The translations under genes and the position numbers were made by a program. DNA of 64,000 nucleotides. Source: Dendrolimus kikuchii (taxonomy: Eukaryota > Arthropoda > Insecta > Lepidoptera > Lasiocampidae). Of the stretch, positions 37,031-49,500 are shown one piece after another. The notes below the pieces were generated by a model, which saw only the letters and a program-made list of their open reading frames with translations, had not been told where the DNA came from and did no database searches. Location of the stretch: the NCBI GenBank assembly GCA_019925095.2, contig CM034395.1, forward strand, positions 14,105,213 through 14,169,212. Direction: 5' to 3'. Each line of letters begins with the position of its first letter. The first letter of the stretch is position 1.

Positions 37031-37043
37031 GTTGCTTAGCAAC
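37031..37043 (+). promoter_or_regulatory. X-box (RFX-factor site) of the ciliary gene
   Basis: GTTGCTTAGCAAC is a perfect palindrome, GTTGC-N3-GCAAC, matching the X-box bound by RFX transcription factors. RFX factors drive genes of cilia. It lies 178 bp before the CEP290 ATG and 50 bp after the end of the repeat element, where such sites usually sit. No TATA box is visible nearby. Confidence 0.75.
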
Positions 37044-37220
37044 GGCTAAATGAAAACATTGGAATCACATAATTCTTTATATATTCAATGTAATCTTTGC
37101 ATATAATAGGCATAGATAAAACGTATAATAATAGGAGATTATAAAGTTTATCTTTAGTTACGCTACTTTGCTACTACAAAAATTGAGTAATAACTGTGAT
37201 CTTTCGTTATAAATAGCAAA

Positions 37221-40200
37221 ATGCTAGACACAGACTGGAGAGAAATATTGAATTTCTCGCAGAAAGAACTTCTACAGGCGGATAAAGAGAAGTTATGCGA
37301 AAGTTTGTCATGGATGGATGTTGACGATGTTGAGCTGAATTTCACGGATTTAAAAACTCTTTTTAGACTTTCACAAGATATCTTGAAACATAAGAGTGAA
37401 GAGGTATGTTATGGTTTGTTACATCACATTTAGCTTATGGAATCACAGTTTGTTTCGAGTTTAATAGTTATGATAAAAACCGTTTTATAGCCATCTCCAG
37501 ATTCTATACAATGTTATCATAGTTGACAAACAACACAACGTAACTCCTCATACTGGATATCCCTTAGCTTTCCATCTCACATTTCTTTATAGAAATTAAT
37601 CCTTAGAAACTACACTTAGAATGTAAATGGTATAATATGCGTTTATTTTTCAAAACCAGCCAATTCGATTCTTAACAAGGGTAATTGTTTTTTTTTTAAA
37701 TCTAACAATACCACTATAGTTTTCGTCAAAACCGGCCTCGAGGCTCCTTTGAGTGTTTTTCGGTATTTCGTATAGTTTAGAATTTGGCCCTGAAGGCCCA
37801 ATTGAAAAGTTTATCTTGTATATTTAGAAATTCTGTATGTTCTTTTGCAATAAAATGCCTACCATCCGTAATGCGATAACTTTGCTATTAGATGGGAATA
37901 GGTAATTTAAAAAAATTGTGTCTTAGGTGAACAATTTACTTGGCCAGTTGAAAACTTCGCAAAAGAAAAGCAAAAAGAAAACAATAGGTCGTTCTTCAGG
38001 TAAGCATTAAGATTGATACTATTGTATAAATATATTGTATAAATGTGGAAGTAAATATTTAATTATTATGAAATTTTGGTTTAAATAAGTGTAATTTTGA
38101 CGATGGAAGTTTATTTATAATGTAAATCAAAGTTTATATGAGCAAAGTGAAACTATTTTCTATTTTAATCGTGAAACGGGCCAACTGGTAGCCGTCCGAC
38201 CTAAAGGAATCTAGTTACCGTCAGCTACAGCAAAGCAAACGCGTTGTCAGCGTTTAAGATGGGATAGAAAAGATGAAGTAAAGGGGATGTGATAGGAGGG
38301 ACGAAGTAAAGGGATAGATGGAATAAAGGGGATGGGAGGAAGTGGGCCTTCGGAACTCTCAGTCGTCATACACAACACGATTAGCTCAAGATAACCGCTT
38401 CACGCTGATCTTCTATGAAATCATGGTATCACGGTGGTAGAGCGAGCCCTAGAAGCTATAATCAATATACCTACCTATATTGATCCCAGTGTGCGCTCTA
38501 CTACGTCAGGATCGCATATTATAAAATACGTAATATGTGTATTTTCGAAATTTGGAATAAGCATGAGATACTTTTTATCCCAAAAAATTGGATAATTTAC
38601 GCAAAATGTGGAAACAAAATTTTATCTGGAGAAATTATAACGGAAAAGTGTAATTTGTAAGTTAATTTCACAGATAAGAATTTTTCAAATAACTAAATAT
38701 TGATTTAAATGTTATGTGATTTGTTGACTTATATTTTTATTCGTTTTCCATTGAAGAATCTCCAACAAAAAAATACGAGCGTTTATTACAAACCACTGCA
38801 AAACAAGAAGAAGAAATAAAGGCTAATAAGGACATTTTACAGCAATTATACGATGAAATTGCTGAACTAGAAGGACGGAAGAAAAAACTTGGAGAGAACA
38901 AACAAGATTTTGAAAAAGAAAGTGAATCTAGTCGTGGCACACTGTCTGAAATGAATGCTGTGATTGAACTTGAAAATGAATTAGCTATGAAAAATAAACA
39001 TATAAGAAAACTTTTAAGTGATCTCAAAGTAAGAATGAACTTAATTGTAATACTTAAGTATTTAGCTTAAACATATTTTTAGAGATAGTAGGTAAGTTTG
39101 CCCAGGTATGTTATTGTTATTCAGCAATTACAATAATTACAAATATTCTATTGAACTCGAATTATAAGAACTTATTCAACGCGTGTATGATGTCTGTATG
39201 ACTTGTAGGTTATAGAAGATGAAAATTCGTCATTAAAAGAAAAAATAACTTTACTCAAAGATAAACTAACAGAGGCCACTCAAATAATCAACACCTTAAC
39301 TGAACAATTGGTATGTCTTAAAAACGAATCCACTCAACTGAAAGGTTAGAAAAAGTTCAATAAACATTTAATACATACTTTTAATTAAGTAGTCAGTCAC
39401 TATGATTAGAATGTTTAAACCTTATATTTTATAGACATGATAGGACAGCTGGAACAGGAAAAAATTCAACTGTCCATAAGTGCCGAAGATTTGAGAAAAC
39501 AACTGTTTGATAAAGAGTCTAGCAGAGAAAATATTTATGAAGAAATTAAAGCTAAAGTACAGCAATGGAAGGTGAAATAGATATAAACATTTTAACTATA
39601 ATGTTATAAATGTACATAATTTAAAATTGATTATTTTTTATTACAATATCAGGTTTTTTTTTAATATTTCAGATCGTAGCAAAGACTAAAAAAGCTGAAT
39701 CTGAAGCTCTTTTAGCTGAAAACGACAAATTGAAAGAAGATCTTAAAAATATTGGGAAATCTTCTTTGCCCGAAGTAAGTGCATATGCAAAGTATCTTAC
39801 TTTTTCTGTATGATGTCTGTATATTTTTTATATAATTCCAATTTTATTGCCAACAAGCCAGTCTTATCAGGCAACGTAAATTAGAAAAAGTATAAACTAT
39901 CTTCAAAATATTCATAATTTCATTATAGAAAAAAGAAAAAGATATGGATCATGCAACTAATATGAAAGAATTACAAGAAAAACTAACTGAAGCAGCAATT
40001 GAAATTGATCAATCCGCAAGTTTGATCCTTGCACTAAAAACTGAAAATAAGCAACTTAAAAACGTTATTGAAGAATTACAAGATCATTCAATTTCTGATA
40101 ATAAAAATCAAAGTGATGAAAGTAAAGAACGCATAATAATAAACAAGCTTAAGAAAAAAGTCAAATTTCTAACGTGTTCACTTCAAGCAGCTGAAGAAGT

Positions 40201-40524
40201 TACTGCAAATCGTGAAAAAGAGGTAGTTTAATTATCTATTATGCTTATTTTATAACCTTGCAATTTAATAAGAATAAATTGAAATATAAATAGTTATACC
40301 AATAATTCTCATTTAATTTCATTTTTAAATATTTAGCTTGCAGATATCGTTTTACAATTACAAAAATTGCAATCAAATGAAGGTATTGATGTTTTGATCC
40401 AAGACTTAAAGGTTCAATCTCGTCAGTTAAAATTAAAAGACCAGGGAATTAAAAACTTGGTCCAAGATGTAAATAGTTTAAGTAGACAAATTGAAGAACT
40501 GCAGTTACAAAATGAAACGTTAAG
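37221..40524 (+). CDS. Cep290: CEP290 exons 1-8 (N-terminal coiled coil)
   Basis: Exon 1 opens MLDTDWREILNFSQKELLQA and includes LKTLFRLSQDILKHKSEE, matching the non-coil head of CEP290 proteins. The following exons are Lys/Glu-rich coils. Exon 4 must run through a good GTATGT donor at 39311 to 39344, because splicing at the earlier site would put a stop at the start of exon 5. Exon 8 carries VLIQDLKVQSRQLKLKDQGI and ends IEELQLQNETLR, like the conserved mid-N region of the family. Conventional GT-AG introns, mostly 80-750 bases. The longest here (38000-38756) contains a degraded repeat patch about 38165-38500. Confidence 0.82.
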
Positions 40525-43500
40525 GTAATTTATGTATTTGACTTTACATTAATCAATATTTTATTCTGGAGGCAATAACATTATTTTAAAATTTATTTAT
40601 TTTAGTTTATTAATTACAAAATATATAATTTATCATCATATTTCGATTTATTTATTTTAAAATCTATTCGGTTCATATTCGAATAAACTAATTGCAGGCA
40701 GCAGTGCAATTTAGCTCCAGATGAAATAATTTCAACAACTGAACTTGAAAACAAATACCAAAACATAGAAAAACATAACAAACAAATGCTCCTTGAATTA
40801 CGAAGACAACAAGATCAAGTTATTAATCTGGAGTTAGAAAACAGAAATATAAGAGGCAAATTTAACAAAATTACTCAAATTTTGAAAGAGTGTGGTTATA
40901 ATGAAAGCACAATTAATGACATCATTAATAAAGAAGAAATAATTAATTATACACCTGAGAGTGTCTTCAAAGATTCTTCAAAGTATATTTCAACTAAAGT
41001 ACAATAAATATCTTTATTATACTCAACTAATGGTACTCTATAAGTACTTTTTTTTTCTAGAGATAGTAAAGAAGATAGTAAAATAAAGGAAGACTATATT
41101 TTAGTAAAAAGAGAAGATATTCTAAATGAAGAAGAAATTAAAAATCTTATAGAAGAAAATGAAGGGCTGCGTAAAGGCTTGGAAGAAATTTTGGAGATTT
41201 TGAAGGATAATAGTGTGTTACTTAATACAGATTTATGAATAAAATTTCAAGAAACTTCGAAGGATTTATATGAATTTACCTATTTTTTTTAATTTTTTGT
41301 TGTAGGTACAACATCATCGGGTATTTTAACTTTGCAGTGTTCTAGTTTGGAAAAAGTTTTACAATCTATGGAAGCGAGACATGCTTGTGGTTGGTTTGCT
41401 CCGCATATGACCACCATTATGGAACTTAAATCTGCTCAAGGTGGAAAAGACGCTCTCCTGGTGGCTTTGCACCAAGCAAGGTATATTATTAAAACAAAAA
41501 ATATTTCAATAAATAACTTGGAGTGAAAGCATATTTTTTTCTTTATAGGAAAGAAACTTACGATGTAATGAACCAGTTAGCACAAGAAGTTCAACGATCC
41601 TCAGCTCTCCAACAAAAATTAAAAGATATGGAAAGTCTAAACCAACTTAAGGACGAGGAATTGCTAAAAATGTCACATATTAATATTTGCGAATTCGGTT
41701 CTTGGATTTCAGAAAATGAAGATGATATCGATTTATGTAACTACAAACAAATTGAAAACTTAGTGCAAAAAGCACACGACCTACACGAAGGACAACTTAA
41801 AGGCGGTTTACAATATTTTCATAACAAATTTAAGTTACTTTTCGATAAATTAACATCTATAACTATAAAAGCTATTGACGATCGGAACAAATGGTCGCTA
41901 CAAGAAGAAAATTATAAAGCCGAAATCCAAAATTTACAAGCACAAATAGAAGAAGAAGATTTTAGTGATAAATCACCAGGCTTGTTAACAAATTTAAATT
42001 TGTCTTCTGTACTAAAAAAATGTAGATATTTAGAAGAATCATACAAATATATCAGAACCTTAAATGAGAATATGAAAAATGATGATATGGAAAATAAAAA
42101 AGAAGCATTGATGGTTGCAGCTGAATATGAAAGTCAGATACAGCGGCACATTCTAGCAGTGACAAACCTTACTGGAATGTTACGATCTTCAATACCCATT
42201 ACATATTTTTGGAAACAAAATGAAGAACTCAATGAGATTGCGTCTAAATATCGAAAATGTTTAGAAAATGACATATCAAAGCAAGCTCAATCGTTTCAAT
42301 TAAACAAATATTGGGAAATAAATAAAGGACAGATTATTTCTGCTTTTGAATCTATATTATCACAAAATGGTATTTTAATTAACATATTATTCCTGACATT
42401 CAGTTTGTAAACCGTATTAGGTATTACCTTACATAGTTTTTAATATTTTTTTAGGTAATATATCAAGTGAAGAAATCAAAAAGACAATTGAAGATATTGT
42501 CCGATCAAGTTTTCAAAAAAAATTCGAAGAGCTTAGTTCACAATTGACTATCCAGAACAATAACATTAAGATACTTGAAGAAAAAAATAAACTTATTCAA
42601 GATAATCAATCTAGGCTGATGTAAGCCTATATTTTCACTTTTACATATTTTACATAGCTACTTCTACAAACAAAATATTTAAATTTGCTTTTAATAATTA
42701 ATTTTTAATGTATTTATTACTTAACCAGCTGCGCCCGTGGTTTCACCCGCGTGGTGGTGGAAAGTCGTTATATTTTGGATAATTCACACTATATCTTTAT
42801 AAATTATAGTCTATGTATTTTCTGATGTGATGTTTTATCAAAACCCATCCAGTAGAGTTTTGCGTGAAAGAGTAACAAAGATACATCCATACATTCTTGC
42901 AAACTTTCGCTTTCATAATATTTATAGAGATAAAGCTACGTTTTATAATAAAGCTACGTTTTAAAGGTTATAAGCGCGGTATTTTATTTGATTTTTATTC
43001 CGACGTTTCAGTCACTTTTGAGTAGCTGTGATCACGAAAAGCAAAGATGTTAAGTGTGAATGAGTAATATTAATTTTTTTATTTAGCCTACCGCCAACTT
43101 GTTCATTTTAATTATTTAGTTTTAATTTTTGTTCATGGTTATTATCTATGAGAGCCAAATCTAATTTATTACCGCTTCGCAACATGTTGTGCCTTGAAGA
43201 GAAGAAGTGGCGCAAGCAACTCTTAAACAACATGCCTAGCTCTAATAATTTTATATAATATTAGGTAAAATTACAATGGAAATCAGTGGAGATTAAAATA
43301 AAAAGAAATGTCAATGAAATTGGTTTGCGTACTGGTGCATGCAGAATACAAGCCGACGATGGTAGGCTTAATAAAACTTTAACATTACTCATTGACACTT
43401 GACATCTTTGTCTTCCGTGGTTACGGCTACTGAAACGTAGCCGAAACGTCGGAATATAAATCAAATAAAATACCGCCCTTAACACCTTTAAAACCTAGTT

Positions 43501-46500
43501 TTATTATGCGTATAGTCGCAAAAACTATAGAAAATACTATTTTATTACTTATTGTATGTTGTGTAATTAAATTTATTTTAGAGATGATTCTTTGAGTTCC
43601 TTAACAAACAAAGAGATTGAATTAATGAAAGAACAACTAAAGAAATTAGCTGATGATAACAAAATATATAAAGAGCAGTGCCAGCATGTAAACGGTCAAC
43701 TGGAAAATGTATTATTACAGGCAGGTTATTTAACTGAAAATAAAATTATCTGAAAATCATAAAGTTATTGACATCCAAATATTCTCCCTTTACAGTTGCA
43801 AAACGCTCAGCGGAAGCAACTAAACTATGACATGGAAATTAATATGCTTAAACATCAGATACTGGATTTACAATCGACCAGTGACAGCAAAGCAATTATA
43901 GCCAGGTACCTACTTTAAAACATGTTTAATTTCAGTAAAAATCATGGAAGAAGAATACTGATTCTTTTTGGATGGTAATTCTAGAAGATATAGGTAATAA
44001 ATAAATAAAATAAAAAAGTATTGTTTTCAAACGTGTATTACAGATTAAGTGGAGAAGTTCTAGTAGCACACTTACAGGCTTCAGAGAGTCATCAGAAGTT
44101 GGAAAACTTAAACTTAGCATTGAACAAGGAAAAAGAACGAAGAATAGAAACTGAAGATATGCTGGAGTCACGACAAAAGATTTTTGATGTGTATGCTTTT
44201 AGATACGACAAGAAATTTAGGTAAGTGATTTATATTAATTTTAATTTAATTTAATTGATCCATAAAATATTACGTAATTTAAGATGAATTAAAAAAACAC
44301 TATCCACAGCTTTTCCCTACTCGTATATTAGTAAATCACAAGCCCACGGACAAATTTTGTCATACATAAATAAAGAAAATGTCTTGCATCTATAGGTATA
44401 TGTACGAAGTAATGCAAATTCTAAGGAAACAGTATCAAGGTAGTATACCGCTTCTATCAATCGAAAATTATTTGACATCCATTGAAGACCTTAACCGGAA
44501 TACATATGCTGTTGATGAAAAGCTTGTTGAAGTCGAAAACTTAAGATTCAGTTTAATGGCGAAACATAGTACATTCGACCAAATCTTAGAAGTAACAAAA
44601 AAAAAATGTTTTTTAAATGAAAATACTTGCTCTCACCAATTGAAATGCAAAATGATGGTAAGCAATAAAATTTTAGTTGAAATATAAATCAAATTACCTT
44701 AAAATCATTTCAATATTCCTTTCCTTTACTTTAAAGGAAACAATGCATTCCAGAGAAATGGACTTTTTTAAAAATAAGCTAGAAATAATGGAAAATACAA
44801 GAAAAGCTCTCATAAAACAATGCAACCAGCTGGAAAGAAGTATTGTACTTCTAAATCAGGCATTTGACAAATCTAACTCGCCGAAAACTACTAATAGTCT
44901 GAAAACTGATGCCAATGGACTACTTATAAAATTGGAGGATATCCAATCCGACGATGAGCAACTTTCTAGAAGTATTAAAATCTTTTAATTTCAATCTGTA
45001 AGTATTATCTATCAGTAAGATCATAATTATTCTGTTCGTTGCAGAAAGTGCAACCATTACATTACCAAAACCGCAAATATTAAAACCATCAGGGGATAAT
45101 CAGAAAATTGACGAAACAGCAGTTTCTAAAGAAGATGTTGCAACTGAGACTTTAATTGAATCGCCTATTAAAACACAACCGAATGTTAAAATTGTAAAGT
45201 TTTCAAATGTTCAGATTCAAACAGTTTCATTTGATAAACATATTAAGCATCAGTTTATACAAACTGACTTTGGCGACGAGGTCGCACAGTTAAAGTTATC
45301 TTTAAATCGTATCCAAAATGAACATGAGATTATAAGTAAAGAATTAGAAGAAGCAGTAATTTTATTAGAACAAAAAACAAAAGAAGTACGAATACTTGAT
45401 GCAGAGAAATCCTCTCTACAAAACAAAGTTAAAAGTTTAAAAACTACTTTTGGTCAAAAAAATGACTTAATAGAAAAGTTAGAGGGAACCATAGAAGGTA
45501 TAAAAGACGAACTATTAAACTTAAGAAGCAAGAACGTTGCAGAAAAATGCAACAGGGATAATTTTAACGAAAATAATAAATCTTTGTTATCAACTTTAAA
45601 ACAATTAGAAGCTGATAAGAATACAATCGCTCATGAATATAAGGAATTGTTAAATAATGAAAGAAATGAGTACTCAAAATCATTGAAAGATTTGAATATT
45701 AAAATAATGGAACTACAAACCAAATTAGACAGGTAGGGTATTACATGTCCAATTCTCTATTAAAAAGTTAACTTTAGTATTAGTATATTTATTGTTATCA
45801 CTTATCAGGCGGTTATAGCTGCATAATTTCGGATCCATATCTTGAAGAGTTTTTGGGCTAAATACTATTATTGCATATTCTTACTTGCTGTCGTAGATAC
45901 ATCTATAGCAAAATTTCATAATAAATCGTTCTTCTCAGAATCACATTTATATGTACAACGTGTATTAGTTTAGGTATGAGCTTTTCAGGAAGTTCTTATT
46001 GCAAAAGCTCTGTATCCTTATCTAAAAACATACTATTTTCCTTAATGAAAAAAGCAGTTTATGTTTATCTTCGTTATCGAAAGCGCATTCATACCAAATT
46101 ACATGATAATATAATTAGTACATTCAAATTCACCTTCGCAAACTTCATATGCTTAGGCGCATATCTCTTACAAACTATCACATTGTCCGGGATTGAAAGC
46201 ATCCTATGTTCATCCCCAATATCTAAAACACCTACGTACATGTAATTTTTTTCATAATGCATTAAACAAAGTAAAAACAAACAAACTCACTTTCTTTTAC
46301 GTACCTGTATAAAATTAAAATTCCATACTGAGTATTAAAATTCAGACCGATCAATCTTGTGTCTAGATAAAGCTATGAACCGTATCAATGTCATTTGCAT
46401 ACATAAGACGTTGTTAATCACTTATCTGTTGCAGAAAAGGAAGTGACGACAATGCCTCAAATTCAGAGGCATTCAAGGACCACATAAGTAAATACACCAT

Positions 46501-49500
46501 CAAAATAGCAGAACTCGAAGACAAATGCTTCAGGTTGCAAAGTGATCTTGACGAATGCAAGTCTGAATCGTTAGTGCTCCTTATAATAAAATTTTAATCA
46601 ATCGTGTTAGTGCAATGTAAGGTTTCTACAATGTGTTTTATTGAAATGATGTGGTGCTCAGTTTTGTGGTGGCTTTTCCAGGAAAATGTATCAAGGTGAA
46701 GCTGATCGCTGGAAAGACTTAGCGATGGAAAGATTGACTAAAATGGAACAACTAAATTCGCAGCTGGAGGAGAGACACTGTCATGAGGTTTGGTGTTATT
46801 ATCGATTTTAACTATTAATAATTACGTACATAATTATTTACATTAATTAATGCTTGGTTTATTACTAAGGTATAAGGTAACGTAAGGTAAGGTAGCTTAG
46901 AGGGTAAGGTGTCCGCATTTTTCTTTTTATCTCTATGATAGAGACAACGGAGGAGGAGAACAACGTGAGGAAATCTACACATCGATGTTACTAGTGTCTG
47001 AAACCTGCTAATTCCCTTTTGTAGAGCATTGCAAGTATACAGTTCGCTCATCTGAAACGTATACGTGCAACTGTGGGACAAATAAAATAATATAGAGAAA
47101 AGAAAGAATGTGACTAACGCTTTGGAACGCGCTACATGTTGCTATCAGACAAGCAAAATCGCCACTGATATATAAAACTATGACCAAAAAATATTACCTA
47201 TCATTGGAAGATAATATTTAAATGATTCATCTGTAAACATTTATATATTTTTGTGCATATGTATTTGTATTGTATGTAAAGTATATATCTATTTAATATA
47301 TAAAATAATTTCTGCATGTGTATATCATTTATGTATTTATTATTAAAATGTAAGTAGTTCGTAGTATGTATATGTATATGTTACGTATACCACCACCGCC
47401 ATTATCTTAATTCCTGGGGTTGTCTCGAAAAGATCGCTTTTTAGCGATAAGACTGCCCTTTGTGCATAATTAGGTATAGTTTTAGTCTACAAGTTCATTT
47501 TTGTATTGGTGTACAATAAAGTATTATCTATTTAAAACGCGGTTCAAGATCAATAGTTGAATGTTTATGGGCTGATTATTTATTTATGGCAAACATAATA
47601 ATATAATAACACGTAAATCTGACTTTATATATTTTTATGTTTGATTCTTCCGTCCTTAAGAATTTGATAGTGAAACAATTATTGTGGAATTTGGGATTAT
47701 TTTCATTCACTTACAACCTGTAAAATATCATAGTTGATACGGATCTAAAAAACGCCAATATTTTTAATAAGCCTCAATTCCAATCAACTTTAGAGAATAC
47801 ATCTTTATTTTAGGTAGAATCTTATAAAGCCGAAAACCAACATTGGCTAACGCAACTAGGTGAAACCCAGAGAGAGCACATGGAACTGCGTTCACGTCTC
47901 ACAGAACAAAAAGCAGCATACGTGAAACAATTAGCTGAAAAGGATACTCAAATAGAACAATTACGCACTATTATACATAATTTAAAGGCAAGTTAAACTT
48001 AACTTAAAACAGAAATCGTAGAAATTGGTATTTGAAAAATAATGTTTATTGAAAAAGAAAATAGACCGTCTCGTATAGAATGAATTCATTATTTTCCAGG
48101 CGCAAATAATGAACATGCAAACTATGTTATCAGCAAATGATCCAAGCTTTGATTTGTCAGCTATAGTAGAGTTAGATGAGGAGAGTGATGCACTTTCGCC
48201 ACAAGGCTCTGACAGACTTGAACTCAAATTCGACTCAAACCACGACCTGTATGACAGTCAGGATGATTTTTTGAGGTTACCTGGAAGCTCTACTACAATA
48301 TGGTAATAAAAAAAATATATAAATTATAATAATTTCAAAGTAACTTTCTTCTAATAATGTTATAAAAATTGGCCAAATGCAATATCAGTCCACGAATCAT
48401 AAAAAGAATTTAACTGAAGTTGCACCATATCTCAAAAGCTACACAATAGATTTTATTCAAGTCAAAGTGTTGGATTTTTATTGTAGTATTTTTAAACCCG
48501 TATCTCCGTGACTATCAGATTTTCCACAGTAGACTGATATTACAAAAGTTTGAAAGGGCGTATATACACTTGTAGTTTTGGCTCAGATAAATATTTTGTT
48601 GATTTAAGGGTTTTGGAAATAAATATATCCTACCTATTATCTTAAATAAAAAAAGTCAATGAAAGAATATCATTATGTTTTTTTCAGAAGAATGACTATG
48701 ATATACATACATAGACGGACAGACAGACAATTTTATAAAGATTCCGTTTTTGAAATCAGATCGAATGCTCCGAACGCAACCGGGATTCAACGCTCAGATG
48801 ATGACGATGATGAGCTCTAGATTCTTAAAAATTAAACTGCGTAATTACGTGATTCGTATTTATGACGTTATACTGTGTGGTATACACATGCTGTGACCTA
48901 AAGCAGAAAAGCAGTCATTTAATTGGGAAGTAACTGCAAAGCCTAATGACCATTACTTTTTAATTTTACTATATACTTTTGTCTTCTTTATACCATTTGA
49001 AACTTGAAAGGAAAGTAAAGTTCTAAGCTTTAACCGTAACGATTAAATATTCCATGCGCCATCGTCCGTGTAAACTTACTAGCACTATCCAGTGGAAATT
49101 AGTTCATTTTCTGTGATAACATGAATTGTGTTTTATTTATTGCTATTATCGAAAGAGGTTCAAGAAATAATCTGTAAATTACCAAGGACGTGAAGAAAGA
49201 ACAAGCAAATACATTCACTGTGTCACTTATATAGAGTTTCAGATTCTGACGTACCTAATTACTATCAAGTGTTTCTATATATTTAGGCAAGAACCGATCA
49301 TAGAGCGCCTACGCCGCGATAAGCAACTAACTGGGAAGCAAAATGCAATCCTGCGTCGACAGATCAAGGCTTTAGCGGCGAGAGAACGACGAGCTCGTCT
49401 GGATGCTCAAAATTTGAAGAATCAACTATTTCGAATGTAATAATTACCTCTGATTCACTTTTTAATATAGAGTCGGTACCACATAGCTTTTATTGTAACA

